This document shows, piece by piece, positions 28,474 through 37,586 of a stretch of 64,000 nt of DNA. Under the pieces are notes generated by a model. It was not told the origin of the DNA and did not search any database. It saw nothing but the letters and a program-made list of their open reading frames with translations. The stretch's first letter is position 1. Each line of letters opens with the position of its first letter. Both the position numbers and the translations under genes were made by a program. Source of the DNA: Oceanospirillum sp048270425 (GTDB taxonomy: Bacteria > Pseudomonadota > Gammaproteobacteria > Pseudomonadales > Halomonadaceae); assembly GCA_048270425.1 (NCBI GenBank), contig JBLWSY010000001.1, positions 310,001 to 374,000 of the forward strand, in the 5' to 3' direction.

Positions 28474-28785
28474 TTTAGGTGGATAGCCTGAACCTGCGCT
28501 AAAAAGAATCGCATTTAAGGTCGGCGTCTGAACACTGCCCTGTTTGGTGCTGGCTGAAAGCGGTTGAAACCTCTGGCCATGCTTCGTGACTGATGTGTTG
28601 TCTTAGGTTGAGCAAAGCCCCTGATAAAACAATTTATCAGGGGCTTTGTTTTCTTGGCTGATAAAAAACTGGTTTGATTCGCTACCGGCTGGCATTTTTC
28701 ATAAATAATGCTGCCAAGCTGGTTGAATTATCAGGCGAAATTGCATCCAATAGTGCGCCTTGAGCGGAGGCGTTAGCGGTAGAGC
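28427..28785. other. Intergenic region between gcvT and the HypT-like gene
   Basis: A 359-bp gap containing three non-coding copies of the gcvT end repeat, a terminator (28613-28655), and the promoter region of the next gene. No open frame of interest. Confidence 0.6.
28613..28655 (+). terminator. Intrinsic terminator downstream of gcvT
   Basis: A 16-bp perfect stem (CAAAGCCCCTGATAAA at 28613-28628 with 28633-28648), loop ACAA, followed by TTTTCTT. It lies 187 bases after gcvT, beyond the tandem repeat. Confidence 0.88.
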
Positions 28786-29694
28786 ATGCACAACATAGAA
28801 ACAAAGTGGCTGGAAGACTTTCTGGCGTTAGCAAAAACCCAGAGTTTTTCCCAGGCAGCCCGACTGCGTCATGTGACTCAGCCCGCTTTCAGTCGTCGTA
28901 TCAAGACCCTTGAGCAATCGGTGGGTGCGCAGCTTTTTGAACGTGATGTGCAGCCGGTTCGTTTGAGTGAGGCGGGGCAGCAATTTCTGCCTACGGCCCG
29001 TAAGGTTCTGGCTCAGCTGCAGGCTGCGGTGCGTCAGTTATCTCCCTCTGGTGGTTATCTTCCGCGAATTAACTTCTGTGCGGCTCACGCCCTGACCTTT
29101 ACCCTGATGCCCGAGCTGGTGCGCTGGATTCGTCAGCAGGAAAGCGGCTTTATGGTGCGCACCGAGGCGGCCAATGTCGATGTAGGTCTGAATGCGCTGC
29201 GTAAAGGCGAGTGTGACTTCCTGTTGGCGTTTCATGATCCGCAGTCCTGGATTCGTCTGGATGAGGCGCTGTTTCCCCATTGTCAGCTGGGCTGGACCCG
29301 TCTTATGCCGGTGTGCAAGGCGACCCGGCACGGGCAGGCGATCTATCGGTTAGGTGTTGATCAGGATGTGCCTTATCTGGCTTATACCTCTGAGGCGATG
29401 CTGGGGCAGGCGGTGCGCGAACGTTTGCGTTCTCAGTTGGGCGATCTGAGTCTGAAAAAGGTCTATGAAACCGCTATGGCGCAGGGGCTTAAAGAGATGG
29501 TTTTGGCCGGTGAAGGCGTGGCTTGGTTGCCGGAAGTAACCATCAAGCAGGAGCTGGAGTCCGGTGCTATTGTTCCCTGTGGCGCAGAGCAGTGGGTGAT
29601 CCCGCTTGCGATCTGTCTTTATCGCTCTGCCAGTGATGAAAAGCCGATGGTGGATCGTTTATGGCAGTTGATTGGCGAGCGTTACGGTCAATAG
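28786..29694 (+). CDS. LysR-family regulator, HypT (YjiE)-like
   Basis: The 302-residue protein opens HNIETKWLEDFLALAKTQSFSQAAR, close to the HypT N-terminus, with recognition helix VTQPAFSRRIKTLE. The rest is a LysR effector domain (INFCAAHALTFTLMPELV; LKEMVLAGEGVAWLPEVTI). HypT responds to hypochlorite and protects cells by metal and sulfur gene control; whether this protein does the same depends on methionine oxidation sites that I did not map. Monocistronic. Confidence 0.85.
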   Translation: MHNIETKWLEDFLALAKTQSFSQAARLRHVTQPAFSRRIKTLEQSVGAQLFERDVQPVRLSEAGQQFLPTARKVLAQLQAAVRQLSPSGGYLPRINFCAAHALTFTLMPELVRWIRQQESGFMVRTEAANVDVGLNALRKGECDFLLAFHDPQSWIRLDEALFPHCQLGWTRLMPVCKATRHGQAIYRLGVDQDVPYLAYTSEAMLGQAVRERLRSQLGDLSLKKVYETAMAQGLKEMVLAGEGVAWLPEVTIKQELESGAIVPCGAEQWVIPLAICLYRSASDEKPMVDRLWQLIGERYGQ

Positions 29695-30034
29695 GCTTGG
29701 GTCTGGCTGTTTGCGTCTTTGCCGATTTAGCTAGATTTTTGTTTTAACATGCTTTTTCCTCGGAATTGCACCGAAATGTTTATCCTAGGCGGTGGAGTTG
29801 GTGCAGGGTCGGGTATATAATACGCCGCTTTGCATGCTGGTCTTAAAGGTGTGTGCTGGACTGACGCTCTTTTGAAGCTGTATTGACATCGTTCAGCCCA
29901 AGAATTGAGTGGTGCCTGTTTTGCTGAGTGTAAAACGGGCGTCCGAGGCATCAGCCGCTATTGAATCATGGCTGTAAGCTCCCATATCTGAGTTTGCAGC
30001 TATTAAGAGTACAACAGGAAAACAGGACATAATT
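29695..30034. other. aspS upstream region
   Basis: A 340-bp gap holding the aspS promoter zone. TATAAT at 29816-29821 in GGGTATATAATACGCC is a strong -10 candidate; the -35 is weak. This would give an untranslated leader of about 205 bases. No leader peptide or named riboswitch was recognised. Confidence 0.45.
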
Positions 30035-31810
30035 ATGCGCAGCCATTATTGCGGCGAACTGAATGAAGCCCATATCGGTGAAGAAGTCACTCTGTGTGGC
30101 TGGGTACACCGTCGTCGTGACCACGGTGGGGTTATTTTCTTAGATCTGCGTGACCGTGACGGTCTGACTCAGGTTGTTGTTGACCCTGATACTGTAGAAG
30201 CGTTTGCAACTGCGGATAAAAGCCGTAGCGAATACGTTCTGCAGATTAAAGGTCTGGTTCGTGCGCGTCCTGAAGGTACTACTAATGCGAACATGCCAAC
30301 GGGCATGATCGAAGTTCTGGGTAAAGAAGTGAATGTGCTGAACGCTTCTGAAACCCCTCCATTCCCTCTGGATGAGCACGTAAAAGTCGGTGAAGACGTT
30401 CGTCTGAAGTACCGCTACGTGGATCTGCGTCGCCCTGAGATGCTGGAAAAACTGCGTTTCCGTTCCAAAATGACCCACTCCATCCGTAAGTATCTGGATG
30501 AGAAAGGCTTCCTGGATATCGAAACTCCAATCCTGACCCGTGCAACGCCTGAAGGTGCACGTGACTATCTGGTACCGAGCCGTACTCACGCGGGCAGCTT
30601 CTTTGCGTTGCCTCAGTCACCTCAGCTGTTCAAGCAGCTGCTGATGGTGTCCGGTATGGATCGTTACTACCAGATCGCGAAATGTTTCCGTGACGAAGAT
30701 CTGCGTGCTGACCGTCAGCCTGAATTTACTCAGATCGATATGGAAGCGTCTTTCGTAACTGACGAAGACATTATGAAGCTGGCTGAAGGCATGGCCACTC
30801 AGCTGTTCAAAGAAGTTCTGGATGTTGATCTGGGCGAATTCCCACGTATGCCTTTCTCTGAAGCGATGCATCGCTTTGGTAGCGACAAGCCGGATCTGCG
30901 TATCCCGCTGGAAATGGTCGATATGGGCGACCTGATGGCACAGGTAGACTTCAAAGTCTTCTCTGGTCCTGCAACGGATCCTAAAGGTCGTGTTGCTGCT
31001 CTGCGTGTGCCGGGTGGTGCTGAGCTGAGCCGTAAGCAGATCGATGAGTACACCAAGTTCGTAGGTATCTATGGTGCGAAAGGTCTGGCCTGGATCAAGG
31101 TTAATGACCGTAAAGCGGGTCTGGAAGGTCTGCAGTCGCCAATCGTTAAGTTCATGGAAAACGTGATCGATGACGTCTTGGATCGCGTTGATGCACAAGA
31201 CGGCGACATCATCTTCTTCGGCGCTGATAAAGCTAAGATCGTTAACGAAGCTCTGGGCGCTCTGCGTTGCAAGCTGGGTGAAGATCTGAACCTGTACACC
31301 GCTAAGTGGGCACCACTGTGGGTTGTAGACTTCCCGATGTTCGAAGAGAACGACGACGGTTCTCTGTCTGCATTGCACCACCCGTTCACCTCTCCGGCAT
31401 GTTCTGCTGAAGAGCTGGAAGCGAACCCGGCAGCAGCTCTGTCTGTTGCTTACGATATGGTTCTGAACGGTACTGAGCTGGGTGGCGGTTCGATCCGTAT
31501 CCACGATCAGGCGATGCAGCAGGCGGTATTCCGCGTACTGGGTATCAGCGAAGAGGAGCAGAAAGAGAAGTTCGGCTTCCTGCTGGATGCTCTGAAATTC
31601 GGTGCGCCGCCACACGGTGGTCTGGCATTCGGTCTGGATCGTCTGGTGATGCTGATGACTGATTCCCAGTCGATCCGTGAAGTGATCGCCTTCCCTAAAA
31701 CTCAGAGCGCGGGTTGTGTAATGACTGCTGCTCCGGGTGAGGTAAGTGCGGATCAGCTGAAAGAGCTGAACATCCGTCTGCGTCAGAAGATTGCGCCTAC
31801 GGAAGAATAA
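30035..31810 (+). CDS. aspS: Aspartate--tRNA ligase
   Basis: The class II synthetase charges tRNA-Asp. At 591 residues it is the bacterial type with an OB-fold anticodon domain (GWVHRRRDHGGVIFLDLRDRDG), motif 2 FRDEDLRADRQPEFTQID, the large GAD insertion (about 285-420) and motif 3 GLAFGLDRLVMLM near the C-terminus. No gatC-type or asparagine-synthetase neighbour is present. It is followed by a terminator and then yebC, a common gene order. Confidence 0.97.
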   Translation: MRSHYCGELNEAHIGEEVTLCGWVHRRRDHGGVIFLDLRDRDGLTQVVVDPDTVEAFATADKSRSEYVLQIKGLVRARPEGTTNANMPTGMIEVLGKEVNVLNASETPPFPLDEHVKVGEDVRLKYRYVDLRRPEMLEKLRFRSKMTHSIRKYLDEKGFLDIETPILTRATPEGARDYLVPSRTHAGSFFALPQSPQLFKQLLMVSGMDRYYQIAKCFRDEDLRADRQPEFTQIDMEASFVTDEDIMKLAEGMATQLFKEVLDVDLGEFPRMPFSEAMHRFGSDKPDLRIPLEMVDMGDLMAQVDFKVFSGPATDPKGRVAALRVPGGAELSRKQIDEYTKFVGIYGAKGLAWIKVNDRKAGLEGLQSPIVKFMENVIDDVLDRVDAQDGDIIFFGADKAKIVNEALGALRCKLGEDLNLYTAKWAPLWVVDFPMFEENDDGSLSALHHPFTSPACSAEELEANPAAALSVAYDMVLNGTELGGGSIRIHDQAMQQAVFRVLGISEEEQKEKFGFLLDALKFGAPPHGGLAFGLDRLVMLMTDSQSIREVIAFPKTQSAGCVMTAAPGEVSADQLKELNIRLRQKIAPTEE

Positions 31811-31864
31811 GCAGCTTTTATAGCTGTGCCTTGAGTGTTGGTTAGTCCTGCGCTTATGGTTTCG

Positions 31865-31900
31865 ATGGGCATCAGATTCTCTCTGATGCCCATTTTAGTT
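31865..31900 (+). terminator. Intrinsic terminator of aspS
   Basis: ATGGGCATCAGA (31865-31876) pairs with TCTGATGCCCAT (31882-31893), loop TTCTC, then TTTAGTTTT. Confidence 0.88.
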
Positions 31901-32008
31901 TTAGCGTCTTTATTTAACGGCTTCAGATAGCTTGAATCTCTTTTTGAGAGGGCAGGCGGTTAAATAAAGAGGTTGTGTGAATAAATCAGATACAAACGGG
32001 AGTTTGGA

Positions 32009-32755
32009 ATGGCTGGCCACAGTAAATGGGCAAACATTAAACACCGGAAAGCTGCGCAGGATGCGAAGCGCGGCAAAATTTTCACCAAGCTGATTCGTGA
32101 GCTGACCGTTGCTGCGCGTCAGGGTGGTCCCCTGCCGGAAGATAATCCGCGTCTTCGTGCTGCGGTCGATAAGGCGCTTAGTGCGAATATGACCCGTGAC
32201 ACTATTGATCGTGCGATCGCCCGTGGTGCCGGTGATGCAGACAGCGATAACGTCGAAGAGATGACCTATGAGGGCTATGGCCCGGGTGGCGTCGCCGTTC
32301 TGGTTGAGTGTATGTCGGATAACAAGAACCGTACCGTTGCAGAAGTGCGTCATGCATTCAGCAAGCGCGGCGGTAATCTGGGTACTGATGGCTCTGTGGC
32401 GTATCTGTTTGAGAAAAAAGGTCAGATCTATTTCGAAGCCGGTGCCGATGAAGACACCATCATGGAAGCGGCCCTCGAAGCGGGTGCTGAAGATGTTGTC
32501 ACCCATGACGACGGTTCTATCGAAGTGACCACAGACTGGACTGAGTTTAACTCAGTGAAAGAAGCGCTTGCTGAAGCGGGTCTTGAGGCTGCTGGCGGTG
32601 AAGTGACTATGGTGCCATCGACAACTGCACCCATGGACAAAGAAGGCGCTGAAAAGATTCTGGCGCTGATTGAGCATCTTGAAGATCTGGATGATGTTCA
32701 GAACGTCTACAGCAATGCTGATATCCCTGCTGATGTTATGGAGCAGCTGGGTTAA
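32009..32755 (+). CDS. yebC: YebC/PmpR-family regulator or translation factor
   Basis: The 248-residue protein has MAGHSKWANIKHRKAAQDAKRGKIFTKLIRE at the start and YEGYGPGGVAVLVE and NKNRTVAEVRHAFSKRGGNLG in the middle, the signature of the YebC/PmpR family. Members were described as DNA-binding regulators, and YebC proteins also relieve ribosome stalling at proline stretches. It leads into the ruv genes, as in many gammaproteobacteria. Confidence 0.95.
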   Translation: MAGHSKWANIKHRKAAQDAKRGKIFTKLIRELTVAARQGGPLPEDNPRLRAAVDKALSANMTRDTIDRAIARGAGDADSDNVEEMTYEGYGPGGVAVLVECMSDNKNRTVAEVRHAFSKRGGNLGTDGSVAYLFEKKGQIYFEAGADEDTIMEAALEAGAEDVVTHDDGSIEVTTDWTEFNSVKEALAEAGLEAAGGEVTMVPSTTAPMDKEGAEKILALIEHLEDLDDVQNVYSNADIPADVMEQLG

Positions 32756-32872
32756 CAGATCCTGCTGTTTCAGCTGTTTCAGCTGTTTAGGCTGGTTTAA
32801 TTTTCGATTAGTTAGCTTGTATCTGTTCCGATAAGGTCTGATATAAGCGCTGATCATCTTCTAAGGATAGCT

Positions 32873-33409
32873 ATGGCAATCATCTTGGGTATTGACCCCG
32901 GTAGCCGTAAAACCGGTTATGGTGTGATCCGTATGGAAGGCCAGCGTATGCAATACGTTGGCAGCGGGTTTATCCGTATTACCGGAGATACTCTGGCGGA
33001 TAAGCTGCAGCAGGTCTATGCCGGTGTTTCCGAGGTTATCGCTCAATATCAGCCGACTCAGTTCGCCATTGAGCAGGTCTTTATGGCGAAAAATGCCGAC
33101 TCTGCTCTCAAGCTGGGACAGGCGCGTGGCGTGGCTATTGTTGCTGCGGCCAATGTGGGCTTGCCTGTCAGCGAGTACGCTGCCCGTCTGATTAAGCAGG
33201 CCGTTGCCGGAACCGGTGCGGCGACTAAAGTTCAGGTGCAGCAGATGGTTGCTGCCATGCTCAAACTTTCCGATCTTCCTCAATCTGATGCCGCCGATGC
33301 ACTGGCTATCGCGATCTGTCACGCAAATACCAATCTGGGATTGGTTGCCCGTGCCGGTAAAAGCGGTGGCCGTCGCAGCAGTAGCTGGCGTCAATTCCGT
33401 CCGGAGTAA
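32873..33409 (+). CDS. ruvC: Crossover junction endodeoxyribonuclease RuvC
   Basis: RuvC cuts Holliday junctions as a dimer guided by RuvAB. The 178-residue protein has the catalytic acids in IILGIDPGSRKTGYG (Asp8), FAIEQVFMAKNADSALKLGQARG (Glu) and QSDAADALAIAICH (two Asp). A basic C-terminal tail ends RRSSSWRQFRPE. It is followed after 6 bases by a TRIC-type channel gene instead of ruvA. Confidence 0.96.
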   Translation: MAIILGIDPGSRKTGYGVIRMEGQRMQYVGSGFIRITGDTLADKLQQVYAGVSEVIAQYQPTQFAIEQVFMAKNADSALKLGQARGVAIVAAANVGLPVSEYAARLIKQAVAGTGAATKVQVQQMVAAMLKLSDLPQSDAADALAIAICHANTNLGLVARAGKSGGRRSSSWRQFRPE

Positions 33410-33415
33410 TGCAGC

Positions 33416-34105
33416 ATGACGCTGTTTAATATCCCTTTTATCTATTATCTCGATATTTTTGGCACTATTGTTTTTGCCATTACCGGTGTGTTGGCAGCGA
33501 GTGAAAAGCGCCTCGACCTGTTTGGTGTCATCGTGGTGGGTATGGTGACGGCTATCGGTGGGGGAACGATCCGGGATCTGGTTTTGGGGCGTACTCCGGT
33601 GTTCTGGGTGATCGAAACACTGTATATCTGGATCATTGTCGGTACGACGGTAATGACATTCATTGCGGCGCGTTTCCATCCTTTTCCATACCGTACGCTT
33701 CAGGTGTCGGATGCGATTGGTTTAGGCGTTTTTACTGTGATCGGTGCTCAGGTGGCGCTGAACCTTGGTCATCCTCCTGTGATTGCGGTAATGATGGGTG
33801 TTATGACCGGCGTTTTCGGTGGGGTTGTGCGGGATGTGCTAACCGGTGAGATTCCGATGATCTTCCAGAAAGAGATCTACGCAACGGCTGCCATGGCCGG
33901 AGCTGTTGTCTTTGTGAACATGCGCTGGTTTCTACCACCGGGCACTGAGGCTTTCAGTGCCATTGTCACCATGAGCTTTGTGATCGGCCTGAGGCTTGCG
34001 GCAATCTACTGGAATCTGCAGCTGCCGGTCTTTCTTCTCTCGTATAAAACGGCAGAGGAAAAGCGAGCGCGGCGTCAGGCGAAGAAGTCTCCGGCTTCGG
34101 AATAA
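33416..34105 (+). CDS. TRIC-type cation channel family protein (UPF0126)
   Basis: A 229-residue inner-membrane protein with about seven helices in two repeats, each carrying the family motif: AIGGGTIRDLVLGRTPVFW in the first and VFGGVVRDVLTGEIPMIF in the second. Prokaryotic TRIC homologues conduct monovalent cations. It lies between ruvC (6 bases) and ruvA (29 bases), so it must share their transcript. A link to DNA repair is not known. Confidence 0.9.
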   Translation: MTLFNIPFIYYLDIFGTIVFAITGVLAASEKRLDLFGVIVVGMVTAIGGGTIRDLVLGRTPVFWVIETLYIWIIVGTTVMTFIAARFHPFPYRTLQVSDAIGLGVFTVIGAQVALNLGHPPVIAVMMGVMTGVFGGVVRDVLTGEIPMIFQKEIYATAAMAGAVVFVNMRWFLPPGTEAFSAIVTMSFVIGLRLAAIYWNLQLPVFLLSYKTAEEKRARRQAKKSPASE

Positions 34106-34134
34106 GCAGCAATAAATAAAACAGGATTAGACAG

Positions 34135-34752
34135 ATGATTGGACGACTAAAAGGTGTTCTGGCGGAAAAAATGCCGCCACAACTGCTGATCGATGTGAAT
34201 GGTGTTGGCTATGAAGTTGAAGCGCCGATGAGCACCTTTTATCAGCTGCCGGCTCTGGGTGATACGGTCGAGCTCTTTACGCACTTTGTGGTTCGTGAAG
34301 ATGCTCAGTTGCTATATGGCTTTGGTGATCGTAACGAGCGTCGCTTGTTTCGTGATCTGATTAAGGTGAATGGCGTAGGGCCAAAGTTGGCTCTGACCAT
34401 CCTTTCCGGTATTGAAGCTTCTCAGTTTGTGCGTTGTGTGAATGATGGTGATACCAATGCGCTGGTTAAACTGCCGGGTGTTGGTAAGAAAACCGCTGAG
34501 CGCTTGCTGATAGAAATGAAAGATCGTCTGAAAGACTGGGCGACGGATCCTGATGTATTTGAGTTAACAGCGCCGGATTCCGGTGAAACTGTCGCACCCG
34601 TTCAGGTCTCCGATGGCCGTGAAGAAGCGGAGCAGGCGCTTTTGGCCTTGGGTTACAAACCTGCGCAGGCAAGTAAAGCGGTTAATTCTGTATATGCGGC
34701 AGGAATGAGTACAGAAGAGCTGATCCGCGCTGCCTTAAAAGGTATGATTTAA
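34135..34752 (+). CDS. ruvA: Holliday junction branch migration protein RuvA
   Basis: RuvA tetramers bind four-way junctions and recruit RuvB. The 205-residue protein has the OB-fold N-terminus (MIGRLKGVLAEKMPPQLLIDVNG), two HhH motifs (FRDLIKVNGVGPKLAL; LVKLPGVGKKTAERLLIEMKD) and the flexible C-terminal domain that touches RuvB (EEAEQALLALGYKPAQASKAV). Confidence 0.97.
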   Translation: MIGRLKGVLAEKMPPQLLIDVNGVGYEVEAPMSTFYQLPALGDTVELFTHFVVREDAQLLYGFGDRNERRLFRDLIKVNGVGPKLALTILSGIEASQFVRCVNDGDTNALVKLPGVGKKTAERLLIEMKDRLKDWATDPDVFELTAPDSGETVAPVQVSDGREEAEQALLALGYKPAQASKAVNSVYAAGMSTEELIRAALKGMI

Positions 34753-34798
34753 TATACAGTATTTAATCCATCATCTGACGAACTGATAGGCCAAATGA

Positions 34799-35806
34799 AT
34801 GATTGAAGCAGACCGTCTTGTATCTGCCATAAACCGCGAACCTGAAGAGCATCAGGATCGCGCCATGCGTCCTCAATACCTCAAGGATTACGTTGGCCAG
34901 CCTCAGGTTCGTGAACAGATGGAGATTTTTATCTCTGCGGCCCGAAACCGTGACGATGCTCTGGATCATACTCTGGTCTTTGGTCCGCCGGGGCTCGGTA
35001 AAACGACTTTGGCTAATATCATCGCCAGTGAGATGGGGGTTGATATCAAAAGCACCTCCGGTCCTGTGCTGGAAAAGGCGGGAGACATCGCGGCTCTGCT
35101 GACCAACCTGGAAGAAGGCGATGTGCTTTTTATTGATGAGATTCACCGCCTGAGTCCTGCGGTGGAAGAGGTGCTGTATCCGGCAATGGAAGACTATCAG
35201 CTGGATATTATGATCGGTGAGGGACCGGCTGCTCGTTCGATCAAAATCGATCTGCCTGCTTTTACGCTGGTTGGTGCCACGACTCGCGCGGGTCTTCTGA
35301 CCTCACCGCTGCGTGACCGCTTCGGAATCGTCCAGCGTCTGGAGTTCTACAGTGTTGAGGATCTGAGCTCTATCGTCACCCGCTCTGCAGAACTGATGAA
35401 GATGGAGATCGAGGGTCACGGTGCGCTTGAGGTGGCGAAACGCTCCCGGGGTACACCACGTATTGCGAACCGTTTGTTACGCCGTGTGCGTGATTATGCG
35501 CAGGTTAAAGGTGATGGCGTTATTACTGGTGAAATCGCAGACCGGGCGCTGAATATGCTTAATGTGGATACCCATGGCTTTGATCATATGGATCGGCGTT
35601 TACTGCTTACCATGATTGAGAAGTTTGGAGGCGGGCCGGTAGGGGTTGATAACCTGTCTGCGGCAATTGGTGAGGAGCGTGACACCATTGAAGATGTGCT
35701 TGAGCCTTTTCTTATTCAGCAGGGCTTTATGATGCGTACGCCACGGGGGCGTATGGTGACGCCTCAGGCGTATCTGCATTTTGGTATAACTCAGCCTGAT
35801 AGCTGA
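34799..35806 (+). CDS. ruvB: Holliday junction ATP-dependent helicase RuvB
   Basis: RuvB is the AAA+ motor of branch migration. The 335-residue protein has MRPQYLKDYVGQPQVREQM, Walker A GPPGLGKTT, Walker B LFIDEIHRL, sensor VGATTRAGLLTSPLRDRFG and a winged-helix C-terminus with FLIQQGFMMRTPRGRM. The start is the ATG at 34799; an out-of-frame ATG four bases earlier opens a frame of only three codons. Confidence 0.97.
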   Translation: MIEADRLVSAINREPEEHQDRAMRPQYLKDYVGQPQVREQMEIFISAARNRDDALDHTLVFGPPGLGKTTLANIIASEMGVDIKSTSGPVLEKAGDIAALLTNLEEGDVLFIDEIHRLSPAVEEVLYPAMEDYQLDIMIGEGPAARSIKIDLPAFTLVGATTRAGLLTSPLRDRFGIVQRLEFYSVEDLSSIVTRSAELMKMEIEGHGALEVAKRSRGTPRIANRLLRRVRDYAQVKGDGVITGEIADRALNMLNVDTHGFDHMDRRLLLTMIEKFGGGPVGVDNLSAAIGEERDTIEDVLEPFLIQQGFMMRTPRGRMVTPQAYLHFGITQPDS

Positions 35807-35847
35807 GTATAGGTTTTTATGAGTGCAGGGTTTTTAAAAGGTTTTCT

Positions 35848-36303
35848 ATGTCCGTCGTTTCAAGTAAAGATAGTTATCCGTTCAGTTGGCCGGTCCGTGT
35901 GTATTACGAGGACACGGACACAGGGGGAGTTGTCTATTACGCTAACTACCTGAAGTTTTATGAGCGGGCACGTACTGAGTCCTTGCGACATATCGGCTTT
36001 CAGCAGGAAGCGCTGAAAAACGAAGATAATCTGCTTTTTGTGGTCTCCAGTGTTCAGGCGGATTACAAACGTCCTGCGGTTCTGGATGATGAGCTGACTG
36101 TTTTTGTCAGAATTGCAAAAATGGCACGTACATACCTGGTTTTTGAGCAGAAAATTGTCAAAGAAACCGACGGAAAAGAAATTTTACTTAACACCGCTGC
36201 CGTAAAAGTTGCCTGTGTTCAAGGTGACTCATATCGCCCCAAGGCCCTGCCAAACGGCCTTGCGGAGCGATTTAAGGCGTTAATGACTGAGATTCCCAAG
36301 TGA
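35848..36303 (+). CDS. ybgC: Tol-Pal associated acyl-CoA thioesterase YbgC
   Basis: A 151-residue hot-dog-fold thioesterase with YYEDTDTGGVVYYANYLKFYERARTE, the family active-site segment containing the catalytic Asp. YbgC hydrolyses acyl-CoA esters and associates with phospholipid enzymes and the tol-pal region. It is the first gene of the Tol-Pal group here, 162 bases before tolQ. Confidence 0.94.
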   Translation: MSVVSSKDSYPFSWPVRVYYEDTDTGGVVYYANYLKFYERARTESLRHIGFQQEALKNEDNLLFVVSSVQADYKRPAVLDDELTVFVRIAKMARTYLVFEQKIVKETDGKEILLNTAAVKVACVQGDSYRPKALPNGLAERFKALMTEIPK

Positions 36304-36465
36304 AAAACTGGGAAATAAAATGCTGATTGAAAATGACAGCTTTTCAGATAGGAACTTTTTCTGTCACACTTGTCTGAAAGGATTGAAATTACAGCTTTTT
36401 TTCATTTATAACAGTATCTTGGCCATCTCATATTAAGTTTTTAGTTTATATCAAAAGGGGCGCAT

Positions 36466-37149
36466 GTGGACGATAAGCTATCTTTGCTGGGGTTAATTGT
36501 TGAAGCCAGTGTTGTAGTTCAGTTAGTAATGGCCAGCCTGGTCTTGGCTTCGATCCTTTCCTGGATGTTTATTCTGCAGCGTGCCGCGGTCATTGGTCAT
36601 GCTAAGAAAAGCATGGAAGAGTTTGAGGATCGCTTCTGGTCCGGTATGGATTTGTCTCAGCTGTATCGCGAAGTCAGCACAGAAGCCAATGGTTCCGGTG
36701 CTGAAACAATCTTTCGTGCAGGCTTTAAAGAGTTTTCCCGGTTGAGCCAGAAGAGTTCAGTCGATTCCGATGCGCTCTTGGAAGGAGTGCAGCGTGCCAT
36801 GCGAGTTGCTCTGGCCCGCGAAGAGGAGCGTCTGAGTGAGAACCTTCCCTTCCTTGCAACCGTTGGTTCTACCAGTCCTTACATTGGCCTGTTTGGTACG
36901 GTCTGGGGGATTATGAACTCCTTCCGGGATCTGGCTCACGTCCAGCAGGCAACTCTGGCTGTTGTTGCACCTTCCATCTCTGAGGCTCTGATCGCAACAG
37001 CGATGGGCCTGTTTGCCGCAATCCCGGCGGTTATCGCATATAACCGGTATTCAACGAAAACCGAGTTGCTGATGGTGCGCTATGAAACCTTTGCTGATGA
37101 GTTTTCCAGCATCCTTCATCGTAACGTTCACAGTCAGAACGTAGGCTGA
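36466..37149 (+). CDS. tolQ: TolQ, proton-channel subunit of the Tol-Pal system
   Basis: The 227-residue inner-membrane protein has three helices: LLGLIVEASVVVQLVMASLVLASILSW at the start and two later (PFLATVGSTSPYIGLFGTVWGIMNSF; ISEALIATAMGLFAAIPAVIAYNRY). With TolR it uses the proton gradient to drive TolA. The start is GTG at 36466 after AAAAGGGG; it overlaps an out-of-frame ATG two bases upstream. tolR follows after 2 bases. Confidence 0.96.
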   Translation: MDDKLSLLGLIVEASVVVQLVMASLVLASILSWMFILQRAAVIGHAKKSMEEFEDRFWSGMDLSQLYREVSTEANGSGAETIFRAGFKEFSRLSQKSSVDSDALLEGVQRAMRVALAREEERLSENLPFLATVGSTSPYIGLFGTVWGIMNSFRDLAHVQQATLAVVAPSISEALIATAMGLFAAIPAVIAYNRYSTKTELLMVRYETFADEFSSILHRNVHSQNVG

Positions 37150-37151
37150 TT

Positions 37152-37586
37152 ATGTCCGGATATCGCTACCGCAAGCCGAAAAAGCTGGTCGCAGAGATCA
37201 ATGTGGTGCCTTACATCGATGTTATGTTGGTACTTCTTGTCATCTTTATGGTAACCGCACCGATTCTGACCCAGGGGGTGAAGGTTGAGCTGCCTGAAGC
37301 TGTTTCAGCACCTTTGGACGTCAACGAAGATGATTTGCCTTTGATTGTTGCTGTTAAAAAATCCGGTGAGTATTTCCTTGAGCTGGGACCGGATAAAGAG
37401 CAGTCGATTGATCCTGCTGATCTGTCATTAAAAGTCGGCAAGATTACCCGACAGAACCCTGCTGTTCAGGTTCTGGTTCGTGGAGATAAGAATGTTGAGT
37501 ATGGGGCCGTTGTGCAGCTAATGAGTGTTTTGCAGCAGGCGGGTGCCCGTAATATTGGTTTATTGTCACAGCCTCCCGAGAAATGA
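37152..37586 (+). CDS. tolR: TolR, ExbD/TolR family stator protein
   Basis: A 144-residue protein with one N-terminal helix (NVVPYIDVMLVLLVIFMVTAPI) that carries the proton-relay Asp in YIDVMLVLL, and a periplasmic ExbD/TolR domain. It works with TolQ. Its stop overlaps the tolA start by 4 bases (ATGA), indicating coupled translation. Confidence 0.96.
   Translation: MSGYRYRKPKKLVAEINVVPYIDVMLVLLVIFMVTAPILTQGVKVELPEAVSAPLDVNEDDLPLIVAVKKSGEYFLELGPDKEQSIDPADLSLKVGKITRQNPAVQVLVRGDKNVEYGAVVQLMSVLQQAGARNIGLLSQPPEK

Noticed and set aside
30617..31615. A 332-codon minus-strand frame opposite aspS
   Set aside because: Antisense shadow; composition (R, Q, T, H, V) and lack of a ribosome site argue against a gene.
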